From Candidatus Proteinoplasmatales archaeon SG8-5 (GTDB lineage: Archaea > Thermoplasmatota > Thermoplasmata > SG8-5): a DNA stretch of 5,532 bases. Each line of letters begins with the position of its first letter. The stretch's first letter is position 1. The notes below the pieces were generated by a model, which saw nothing but the letters and a program-made list of their open reading frames with translations, had not been told where the DNA came from and ran no database searches. The stretch covers positions 1 to 5,532 of the forward strand of contig LSSH01000057.1 of the NCBI GenBank assembly GCA_001595885.1. The letters run 5' to 3'. Both the position numbers and the translations under genes were made by a program. Shown here in pieces: positions 1 through 4,563 of the stretch.

Positions 1-1724
1 AGCGGTGGAAGGGCGCCTACCACAAGAGCATCGGCGAGTATTACGAGCGCGGGTTCGCCAACCGCGAGGACGAGGTCCTGTACGAGCTGGCCCGCCACTT
101 CTCCCGGAGCAGGGTGCACGACAAGGCCTTCGACTACTGCGTGCGGGCGGGGGAGAAGGCGGAGAACTCCTTCGCGCCGGAGCAGGCCATCGGGTTCTAC
201 AACGACTCGCTGGAGGCCTTCCGGCACTTGCGGCTCGGCACGGGCGGCCACGCAAGGATGACGGAGATAACAGAGCGGGTCGGCGACCTTCACGCCCTCA
301 TCGGCGAGTATGACAGCGCCATCGCACAATACGCGAAAGCGTGCGATGAATCCGCGGACCCGGAGGTCAGGGCCAGGAACCTGAGGAAGACGGGCGGCGC
401 GCACAGCGAGAAGAGCGAGTTCGAGAGGTCCCTGGAGGTCCTGGGCGAGGCCAAGGGTATCATGGGAGACCGCGGGAAGGCCGAGTACGGCAGGATCTGC
501 CTGGAAGAGGCTCACACGCACATGAAGCGGGGCGAGTACGAGGCGGCCAAGTCATTCGCCCTCGAGGCCCTGGAGATACTGGAGGGCAGCGGGGACAGGA
601 AGGACGTGGGCAACGTCCACCGCGCCATCGGCAACATCTACTGGAGCATGAGCGAGTTCACTGACGCGCTCGAACACTACGGCAGGAGCCTGGCCCTGAT
701 GAGGGAGATAGACGACCAGCAGGGCGTGGCCCTGACCCTGCACAACATCGGCTCGGTGCACAACGGCAGGGGCGAGATGGACCTGGCGCTCGAATACTTC
801 GAGCAGAGCCTGGAGATGTTCGAGAGGATCGGCGACAGGAAGAGCATCGCAGTGACGGTGACCAGCGTGGGCATCGGCTACTGGCACAAGGGAGAGCTGG
901 ACAGGGCCCTGGAACTGTACGAGCGCGGCCTCGAGATCAAGCGGCGCATCGGCGACAAGAGGGGCGTGGCCACGTCACTCGCCAACATAGGCATCGTGCA
1001 CTGGAACCACGGCGAGCTTGACAAGGCGCTGGATTATTACGAGGAAGGATTGCAGATCAAGCGGGAGATAGGCGACGCCCCCGGAGCCGCCATCGCCCTC
1101 ACCAACATGGCCATCGTCTATTCCAACAAGACGGAGTACGACAAGGCGTTCGAATACCTCCGCGAGAGCCTGGAGCTGAAGGAGTCCTTCGGGGACAAGG
1201 CCGGCATCGGCATATCGCTGAGCAACATGGGCCACAACTACAACGAGATGGGCCAGCTGGAGAAGGCGCTCGAGCACTACGGGAAGGGGCTGGGCATATC
1301 CCTGGAGATCGGGGACCGCCAGCTGTCCATACACGAGCGCTGCGGCATCGCCGAGGTGAAGCTGAAGCAGGGGGATATCGAAAGCGCCCGGGAGCAGGCC
1401 GGGGAGGCCCTGAGGACCTCGGTGGACATCGGCGCCAAGCGCGAGGAGGGCCTGGCAAGGTGCACGCTCGGCAGCGTCCTCAGGAACGCGGGAGAGCTTG
1501 AACTGGCTGAGGAAGAGCTCGAAAAGGCCAAAGCCCTCCTCGAAGAGGTGGACGACAAGAACAAGCTCGGGCGGACCCATTACGAGTACGGCCTGTTGCT
1601 CAGGGCAATGGGCGACCCCGCAAAGGCCGGGGAGCATCTGGAAACCTCCCTGGCTCTGTACGAGAGGATCGGCATGGTACACTGGATCGGGGTGGTGCGG
1701 GAAGAGCTGGAACGGCCGGGCTGA
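1..1724 (+). CDS. TPR-repeat protein, C-terminal part; probable STAND/AAA-type ATPase (5' end outside window)
   Basis: The reading frame is open from base 3 (first full codon CGG) to TGA at 1722-1724. This gives 573 residues with no start, so the gene begins left of the window. A GTG at 114 is internal, because homology-like sequence continues upstream of it. Residues 1-75 (a run like KSIGEYYERG, then ELARHF, then KAFDYCVRAGEKAENSFAPEQAIGF in spaced form) resemble the linker that follows the NTPase domain in large STAND/AAA ATPases of the MalT/AfsR or adenylate-cyclase-associated type. The rest is TPR: about three or four less regular units (residues about 40-196), nine exact 40-residue units (197-556), then a short tail. 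The protein is acidic, helical and without membrane segments, so it is probably a cytoplasmic protein-binding scaffold. The ATPase domain itself is not visible, so that call is inference. It could also be a kinase-TPR or a plain TPR protein. It lies directly upstream of the GTPase genes in the same orientation. Confidence 0.85.
   Translation, partial: RWKGAYHKSIGEYYERGFANREDEVLYELARHFSRSRVHDKAFDYCVRAGEKAENSFAPEQAIGFYNDSLEAFRHLRLGTGGHARMTEITERVGDLHALIGEYDSAIAQYAKACDESADPEVRARNLRKTGGAHSEKSEFERSLEVLGEAKGIMGDRGKAEYGRICLEEAHTHMKRGEYEAAKSFALEALEILEGSGDRKDVGNVHRAIGNIYWSMSEFTDALEHYGRSLALMREIDDQQGVALTLHNIGSVHNGRGEMDLALEYFEQSLEMFERIGDRKSIAVTVTSVGIGYWHKGELDRALELYERGLEIKRRIGDKRGVATSLANIGIVHWNHGELDKALDYYEEGLQIKREIGDAPGAAIALTNMAIVYSNKTEYDKAFEYLRESLELKESFGDKAGIGISLSNMGHNYNEMGQLEKALEHYGKGLGISLEIGDRQLSIHERCGIAEVKLKQGDIESAREQAGEALRTSVDIGAKREEGLARCTLGSVLRNAGELELAEEELEKAKALLEEVDDKNKLGRTHYEYGLLLRAMGDPAKAGEHLETSLALYERIGMVHWIGVVREELERPG
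591..1670 (+). repeat. Nine in-frame 120-bp units encoding 40-residue TPRs
   Basis: Units start at 591, 711, 831, 951, 1071, 1191, 1311, 1431 and 1551, with no insertion or deletion between them. Each unit begins with a G-D-(R/K) type turn, has the helix A pattern NIGxVxxxxGE, then helix B LDKALEYYEESLEI, and ends in Ile, Val or Phe. The 40-residue length (34-residue TPR plus a 6-residue link) is that of the kinesin-light-chain and LGN/Pins type of TPR. The central units (2 to 4) are most alike; units 7 to 9 are more divergent. Repeats this regular usually form a continuous superhelix with a concave peptide-binding groove. Confidence 0.93.
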
Positions 1725-1733
1725 TGCCGGCCG
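1713..1733 (+). terminator. GC-rich hairpin straddling the TPR gene stop codon
   Basis: CGGCCGG (1713-1719) pairs perfectly with CCGGCCG (1727-1733). The 7-base loop contains the TGA stop. All seven pairs are G-C, so the RNA hairpin should be stable. No T-run follows, so it is not a standard intrinsic terminator. It could protect the 3' end or separate this transcript from the GTPase promoter 5 bases downstream. Chance formation in GC-rich DNA is possible. Confidence 0.35.
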
Positions 1734-1737
1734 CCCT

Positions 1738-1770
1738 ATGAAAAACTTAATTAGGATGGCATCATTCAAC
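1738..1770 (+). promoter_or_regulatory. Promoter of first GTPase gene (P1)
   Basis: An A-rich stretch (BRE-like, 1741-1745) precedes an AT box CTTAATTAG (1746-1754) in otherwise GC-rich DNA. A start site about 25 bases downstream would fall near 1773-1775. The same arrangement occurs before the second GTPase at 2700-2732; 25 of 33 bases match without gaps, including the box TTAATTAG and an exact CATTCAAC (1763-1770). The conserved CATTCAAC lies between the TATA box and the predicted start, where archaeal repressors often bind. Confidence 0.7.
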
Positions 1771-1784
1771 TGATGATAACCCTT

Positions 1785-1789
1785 GGAGG
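1785..1789 (+). promoter_or_regulatory. Ribosome binding site deciding the GTPase 1 start
   Basis: GGAGG lies 7 bases before the ATG at 1797. The second GTPase has GGAGG at exactly the same spacing. This favours 1797 over the in-frame upstream ATG at 1773. Confidence 0.75.
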
Positions 1790-1796
1790 GGAGCTG

Positions 1797-2318
1797 ATGA
1801 AGGAGTACATAAAGAAGGTGATACTGCTGGGCGACGGAGCGGTGGGCAAGACGTCGCTGATAAGGCGGTTTGTAGAGGACGAGTTCGACGACGATTATAT
1901 TTTCACCATCGGGACGAAGGTCACCAAGAAGGAGGTGACGGTCCAAAAGGATGGCCAGGATGTCCTGGTGACCATGATGATATGGGACATTCTCGGGCAG
2001 ACCGATTTCCATCGCACGCAGGCCGAGGCGTTCTCCGGGGCGACCGGCGCGCTACTGGTCTGCGACCTGACCCGGAAGGAGACGCTGGACAGTCTCGGCA
2101 AGTACTGGATCCCCGAGTTCGAGAAGGAGGCCGGTGCCGTGCCGCGCATATTCCTCGGCAACAAGGCGGACCTCGCCGAGAAGATGTCAGCCGAGGAATT
2201 CAACAGCACGGCGAAGGGGCTCTCCGCCGACGCGCTCACCCTCGAGACCAGCGCCAAGAACGGCCAGAACGTGGCCGAGGCCTTCGAGGCGCTTGCGAAG
2301 CAGTTGGTCGGCGCCTAG
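1797..2318 (+). CDS. Ras/Rab-like small GTPase, copy 1
   Basis: A 173-residue single-domain GTPase with every G-box intact: P-loop GDGAVGKT (residues 12-19); switch I Thr37 in FTIG; G3 WDILGQ (63-68) with the hydrolysis-associated Gln68; G4 NKAD (122-125); G5 ETSAK (150-154). WDxxGQ with ETSAK is the Ras/Rab pattern, and the size matches one Ras-superfamily domain. It should switch between GDP- and GTP-bound states in the cytoplasm. There is no C-terminal cysteine, so no eukaryote-type prenylation; how or whether it reaches membranes is unknown. An in-frame ATG at 1773 would add eight residues, but the GGAGG site and alignment with copy 2 support 1797. The stop is TAG at 2316-2318, and the 90-aa gene begins 24 bases later with its own binding site, probably co-transcribed. 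Effectors and regulators are not identified. Confidence 0.93.
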   Translation: MKEYIKKVILLGDGAVGKTSLIRRFVEDEFDDDYIFTIGTKVTKKEVTVQKDGQDVLVTMMIWDILGQTDFHRTQAEAFSGATGALLVCDLTRKETLDSLGKYWIPEFEKEAGAVPRIFLGNKADLAEKMSAEEFNSTAKGLSADALTLETSAKNGQNVAEAFEALAKQLVGA

Positions 2319-2331
2319 GCACATCCCAGTT

Positions 2332-2336
2332 GGAGG
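2332..2336 (+). promoter_or_regulatory. Ribosome binding site for the GTG-started 90-aa gene
   Basis: GGAGG lies 6 bases before GTG at 2343. No ATG in this frame lies upstream, so the binding site decides the GTG start. Confidence 0.7.
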
Positions 2337-2342
2337 GATCGG

Positions 2343-2615
2343 GTGGAAGATGAGGCCTTGACGCTGGCCGACGTCGCAGACATAATCATGGTCGAGTTCA
2401 GCAAGTCAATGGGAGGACTGGTGGAGGCCTCGCCCTACATCGAGAAGGCCTACCGCGGCGCCGGCCTCAACCTCTACCACCCCACGAAGGAGCAGCTGGA
2501 GAGGGCCATCCACAACCTCGCCGACATCGAGAAGGAACTGTTCGGCGAGGCAACCGCGGAGAAGAACAGGAAGGCGAGGCTGGAGATGCTGGCGAGGATC
2601 GACCCGATCCAGTGA
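2343..2615 (+). CDS. Small helical protein of unknown function, between the GTPases
   Basis: A 90-residue protein starting at GTG and ending at TGA (2613-2615). I do not recognise its family. It appears all-alpha: an acidic start, an amphipathic helix (about residues 7-22), a Gly-Gly turn (24-25), a helix around 28-40, a loop GLNLYHPTKE (41-50), then a long charged helix to about 86. There are no cysteines, no signal peptide and no membrane segment. The 24-bp spacing behind GTPase 1 and the lack of a separate TATA box suggest one transcript with it. By analogy with GTPase-partner gene pairs such as MglA/MglB, it might bind or regulate the GTPase, but it shows no Roadblock/MglB-like sequence pattern that I can see; this is only a contextual guess. 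Traces of its start region lie after GTPase 2. Confidence 0.75.
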   Translation: MEDEALTLADVADIIMVEFSKSMGGLVEASPYIEKAYRGAGLNLYHPTKEQLERAIHNLADIEKELFGEATAEKNRKARLEMLARIDPIQ

Positions 2616-2618
2616 GAT

Positions 2619-2686
2619 ATTGTTTGGAGCCCGAGGGGGAGCCCATTTTTCCGGGACTTCATACAGCTACACCCACACCAAACAAT
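2619..2686. repeat. Inverted repeat between the 90-aa gene and GTPase 2, enclosing a T-run
   Basis: ATTGTTTGG (2619-2627) and CCAAACAAT (2678-2686) are perfect 9-base inverted arms 50 bases apart. Inside are a direct repeat GGAGCCC (2626-2632 and 2638-2644), a short CCCG/CGGG pair (2630-2633 with 2652-2655) and TTTTT at 2646-2650. The structure fills most of the 158-bp gap before the GTPase 2 start. It may fold in RNA, act as a regulatory site, or mark an old insertion joining the duplicated cassettes. Function unknown. Confidence 0.4.
2646..2650 (+). terminator. Possible U-tract terminator of the GTPase 1 operon
   Basis: TTTTT follows the GC-rich stretch GGGGGAGCCC 31 bases after the 90-aa gene's stop. 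Archaeal RNA polymerase stops at short U-tracts without needing a strong hairpin. Five Ts is a weak but plausible signal. Confidence 0.35.
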
Positions 2687-2699
2687 GGTTCGCAAACGG

Positions 2700-2732
2700 A
2701 TGAAAGATTTAATTAGTGCAGAACCATTCAAC
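2700..2732 (+). promoter_or_regulatory. Promoter of second GTPase gene (P2), duplicate of P1
   Basis: ATGAAA, the AT box TTTAATTAG (2708-2716) and CATTCAAC (2725-2732) match P1 in the same order and spacing. The predicted transcription start is near 2735-2738, giving a leader of about 38 bases, longer than that of P1. The leader holds an extra GGAGG-like site (2734-2738) and an inverted repeat GATTG-G-CAATC (2747-2757) absent from copy 1. Confidence 0.7.
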
Positions 2733-2761
2733 CGGAGGCAACCCGAGATTGGCAATCCCGA

Positions 2762-2766
2762 GGAGG
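2762..2766 (+). promoter_or_regulatory. Ribosome binding site of GTPase 2
   Basis: GGAGG lies 7 bases before the ATG at 2774, the same spacing as in copy 1. Confidence 0.75.
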
Positions 2767-2773
2767 GAGCAGA

Positions 2774-3301
2774 ATGGACAACGAGGTCAGGAAGAAGGTG
2801 ATACTGCTGGGCGACGGCGCGGTCGGCAAGACGTCGCTGATCAGGCGGTATGTTGAGGACCAGTTCGACGACGATTATATCTTCACCATCGGGGTGAAGG
2901 TCACCAGGAAGGACGTGACGATCCGGAAGGACGGTGAGGAGTTACAGGTCGTCCTGATGATCTGGGACATCCTCGGGCAGACCGATTACCATCAGATACA
3001 GACCGAATCCTTCAAGGGGGCGTCCGGCGCGCTTCTCGTGTGCGACCTGACCCGGAAGGAGACGCTGGACAGCCTGGGCAAGTACTGGATCCCGCAGTTC
3101 GAGAAGGCGGTGGGCAAGGTGCCGCGCGTCATCCTCGGCAACAAGGCGGACCTCAGGAAAAAGAAGATGCCGGCCGAGGAATTCACTAGCGGTATCCAGA
3201 GGATGTCCATGGGCTCGCTGTGCCTGGAGACCAGCGCCAAGACCGGCCAGAACGTTGCAGAGGCCTTCGAGGCCATAGCAATGCAGCTGGTCGACGAATG
3301 A
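2774..3301 (+). CDS. Ras/Rab-like small GTPase, copy 2
   Basis: A 175-residue paralogue of the GTPase at 1797. By hand count about 124 of 168 aligned residues are identical, with one extra Lys near residue 129. All motifs are intact: P-loop GDGAVGKT (13-20), switch I Thr38, WDILGQ (64-69), NKAD (123-126), ETSAK (152-156). The stretch GALLVCDLTRKETLDSLG and what follows up to WIP is unchanged, and its DNA is nearly identical too, which suggests recent duplication or gene conversion. Divergence concentrates between G4 and G5 (about residues 127-150), with smaller changes near switch I, so the copies may use different partners. No lipidation cysteine at the C-terminus. It has its own promoter and leader. 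The stop is TGA at 3299-3301, and no complete small gene follows it, unlike copy 1. Confidence 0.93.
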   Translation: MDNEVRKKVILLGDGAVGKTSLIRRYVEDQFDDDYIFTIGVKVTRKDVTIRKDGEELQVVLMIWDILGQTDYHQIQTESFKGASGALLVCDLTRKETLDSLGKYWIPQFEKAVGKVPRVILGNKADLRKKKMPAEEFTSGIQRMSMGSLCLETSAKTGQNVAEAFEAIAMQLVDE

Positions 3302-3308
3302 ACTTCAA

Positions 3309-3341
3309 ATCCCGGTTGGAATGAATGAGTGGAAAGTAAGG
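3309..3341 (+). pseudogene. Remnant matching the start region of the 90-aa gene
   Basis: Aligning 3309-3341 to 2323-2355 without gaps gives 24 identical bases of 33: ATCCC, GTTGGA and GTGGAA are exact, at the same place relative to the preceding GTPase. In copy 1 this segment holds the binding site and GTG start of the 90-aa gene. In copy 2 the GTG (3329-3331) is kept, but the GGAGG has become GGAAT. The frame then encodes unrelated residues and stops after about 20 codons. It is best read as the broken end of the duplicated unit. The match is short, so some doubt remains. Confidence 0.45.
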
Positions 3342-3350
3342 TTGGCCAGC

Positions 3351-3375
3351 GAGAACGATCCAGGGATCGCTTCTT
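3351..3375 (+). terminator. Hairpin downstream of GTPase 2
   Basis: CGATC/GATCG around a CAGG loop (3356-3369 is the palindrome CGATCC-AG-GGATCG) extends through GAGAA/TTCTT with one bulged C at 3370. That makes an imperfect stem of about ten pairs, the outermost a G-U. It lies 50 bases after the GTPase 2 stop and ends in pyrimidines, not a true T-run. It is a likely 3'-end structure for that transcript. Confidence 0.4.
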
Positions 3376-3412
3376 ACATGGAGTAACCTAACCCCAAACC
3401 TCTCCCGGTTCC

Positions 3413-3766
3413 TCAGGGTCCTTCCGTAACCTCATCCATCCATTTGAAATAGTCCTCCGAGCCCGCTGTTATCGGGACCATGATTATCTCGGGGACCCGG
3501 TAGGGGTGGTTGTCCTTGATTGTCCTCTCCACCTTTTGATAAAGTATAGATCTGGTTTTGATCAATAGGAGGCGCTCCTGCTCCAGGTTGATCCTGCCCT
3601 GCCAGCGGTAGTATGAGTCTATGTTCGTAATCTGTATGCAGGCGGCCTGGTTGCGCTCGAGGAGCGCCTCGATGATCTCCTCGGCGGACTCGTTGTTCGG
3701 ACACGATGTCATGATTATGCAATACTCGTCCTCGCTGTCCTGGTTTCCTCCCCCGTTCTCGTTCAT
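3413..3766 (-). CDS. cutA: CutA1-family divalent cation tolerance protein
   Basis: A 117-residue protein with the CutA pattern: a first beta strand ending TSCP (residues 20-23), then a helix rich in Glu and Ala, NQAACIQITNIDSYYRWQG (39-57), the LLLIKT strand (66-71) and HPYRVPEII (87-95), with His87 and the VPEI signature conserved. CutA1 proteins form small stable ferredoxin-like trimers in the cytoplasm. The family was linked to copper and other divalent metal tolerance in bacteria, but its true biochemical role is unsettled. The first 14 residues (Asn/Gly/Asp/Glu-rich) extend beyond the usual length of about 105. The start at 3766 is supported by a GGAG site 6 bases upstream; another ATG at 3780 is in a different frame and stops at once. 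It converges with GTPase 2 and diverges from the membrane protein gene. Confidence 0.93.
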   Translation of the reverse strand: MNENGGGNQDSEDEYCIIMTSCPNNESAEEIIEALLERNQAACIQITNIDSYYRWQGRINLEQERLLLIKTRSILYQKVERTIKDNHPYRVPEIIMVPITAGSEDYFKWMDEVTEGP

Positions 3767-3772
3767 CGGAAG

Positions 3773-3776
3773 CTCC
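3773..3776 (-). promoter_or_regulatory. Ribosome binding site of cutA
   Basis: The minus strand reads GGGGAGCTTCCG directly before the ATG. GGAG is complementary to the 16S rRNA tail and 6 bases from the start. Confidence 0.55.
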
Positions 3777-3784
3777 CCATGTCA

Positions 3785-3798
3785 GTACAATAATGTAC
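3785..3798. promoter_or_regulatory. Inverted repeat in operator position at the cutA promoter
   Basis: GTACA-ATAA-TGTAC has perfect 5-base arms. It sits between the cutA TATA box (3805-3811) and the predicted start site near 3783, where a bound repressor would block transcription. The regulator is unknown. The TACA/TGTA half-sites recall BlaI/CopY-type operators, but the spacer is 4 rather than 2 bases, so that likeness is weak. Confidence 0.4.
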
Positions 3799-3804
3799 AG
3801 GGAG

Positions 3805-3811
3805 TATTAAA
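3805..3811 (-). promoter_or_regulatory. TATA box of cutA
   Basis: The minus strand reads AAAAAAGCC then TTTAATA: an A-rich BRE region followed by the box. Its centre is about 42 bases before the cutA ATG, giving a leader of roughly 17 bases that holds the binding site. Confidence 0.55.
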
Positions 3812-3840
3812 GGCTTTTTTCCTACATGTCAGAAATATGG

Positions 3841-3848
3841 TTATATAG
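3841..3848 (+). promoter_or_regulatory. TATA box of the membrane protein gene (leaderless)
   Basis: TTATATAG is a near-consensus archaeal TATA box. Its centre lies about 25 bases before the ATG at 3870, so transcription should begin at or next to the start codon. No ribosome binding site precedes the ATG, in agreement with a leaderless mRNA. Confidence 0.75.
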
Positions 3849-3869
3849 GTTCACGGCCAAGCTTCTTTC

Positions 3870-4484
3870 ATGAAAACGATACGCAGGATGTCACTCGCCC
3901 TGCTTCTTTCAGTATCAGCCCTCTTCCTCTTTTTTTCCTCTCCGGCCGCAGGGAACCCGTCGGTGCCGCAGATAATGATAGTCGATTTCCTCATTATCGG
4001 GATGGTGCTGACGGCCGTCAACATACCCTTCAACCTGCTGCTGTACCTGGGATTTGCATTCCCTCTCATGTGGCTGAGGGCCGAGGACGAGCCTCACCTG
4101 TTCGAGAAGGGGTCGCTGAGGTTCTTGGGCTCCACGCTCACACTGGTGGTGATGGCCTCTGTCATCGGCGCCTTCATCGACATCCTCATCTTCATGGCGG
4201 TCTACAGGGGGAGCATCTACATCATGCTGCTGTTGGGCCTGGCCGGGATATTCCTCTCCTTCTTCATCCTGGGTATGGCATTCCATAAGCTGGGCCCAGG
4301 TGACGCGGCCCTGGTGGGCCTGGGGATAACTATCGGCAACATCGTGTTCTGGGTCGTCATCGGAGTGTTCACACACAGCGTACTCCTGTTCCTGGCAGTG
4401 GGAATAATCATCCTGATGATACTCATCCCGGTGGTGTTCTTCCTCTACGAGGAGAAGCACAGGCAGCTGCACTTCGCCGTTTAG
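3870..4484 (+). CDS. Multi-pass integral membrane protein, family not recognised
   Basis: A 204-residue, very hydrophobic protein. Residues 1-28 look like a signal peptide or first membrane anchor: MKTIRR then a Leu/Ser/Phe core ending SPAAG. Further hydrophobic segments lie at about 34-52, 55-69, 86-112, 116-138, 146-167 and 170-193. The loop RAEDEPHLFEKGS (70-82) is charged, and so is the tail EEKHRQLH (194-201). Charge bias (KTIRR at the start, EKHR at the end) does not settle the topology. There are no catalytic or cofactor motifs that I can name and no cysteines. The position of the TATA box supports the ATG at 3870 and leaderless translation. It shares an intergenic region with cutA but need not share its function. 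It may be a small permease-like or lineage-specific membrane protein; function unknown. Confidence 0.82.
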   Translation: MKTIRRMSLALLLSVSALFLFFSSPAAGNPSVPQIMIVDFLIIGMVLTAVNIPFNLLLYLGFAFPLMWLRAEDEPHLFEKGSLRFLGSTLTLVVMASVIGAFIDILIFMAVYRGSIYIMLLLGLAGIFLSFFILGMAFHKLGPGDAALVGLGITIGNIVFWVVIGVFTHSVLLFLAVGIIILMILIPVVFFLYEEKHRQLHFAV

Positions 4485-4514
4485 TCTGAGGTTTTGAACA
4501 TCGACTGTCTTCCA

Positions 4515-4519
4515 TTTTT
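4515..4519 (+). terminator. T-run after the membrane protein gene
   Basis: TTTTT lies 30 bases after the TAG stop, preceded by the pyrimidine-rich TCTTCCA. It is a plausible archaeal U-tract terminator; no hairpin is needed or seen. The convergent 73-bp gap holds nothing else that looks like a gene. Confidence 0.45.
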
Positions 4520-4551
4520 GTCGGGCGGCTGCGGTCGGGTCCTTCTCATTG

Positions 4552-4563
4552 TTCTAATTAGAA
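4552..4563. repeat. Perfect 12-bp palindrome at the isomerase stop codon
   Basis: TTCTAATTAGAA is its own reverse complement and includes the TAA stop of the isomerase gene. It may be part of a transcript-end signal for the convergent genes or coincidental. Confidence 0.3.

Noticed and set aside
114..116. GTG as the true start of the TPR protein
   Set aside because: The frame is open to the window edge, and the residues before the GTG (ELARHFSRSR) belong to the same linker and TPR region.
591..1670. The 120-bp periodic units as a CRISPR or non-coding repeat array
   Set aside because: The periodicity is that of in-frame TPR codons. The units are diverged at the DNA level and there are no repeat-spacer patterns.
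975..2012. A 345-codon open frame on the minus strand opposite the TPR and GTPase genes
   Set aside because: It lies antisense to well-supported repeats and spans two genes. It has no family resemblance and arises from the codon bias of the regular TPR repeats.
2605..2612. CGATCCAG near the 90-aa gene's end also occurs at 3356-3363, suggesting a second small gene with only its middle deleted
   Set aside because: Eight bases are too few, and the 3356 copy is part of a palindromic hairpin that explains it. It was not used as evidence for the pseudogene.
3302..3412. A short gene between GTPase 2 and cutA
   Set aside because: No frame of reasonable length with a binding site exists. The stretch holds a vestige and a hairpin only.
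3815..3820. TTTTTT as a plus-strand terminator
   Set aside because: No plus-strand gene ends here. On the minus strand it is the A-rich BRE region of the cutA promoter.
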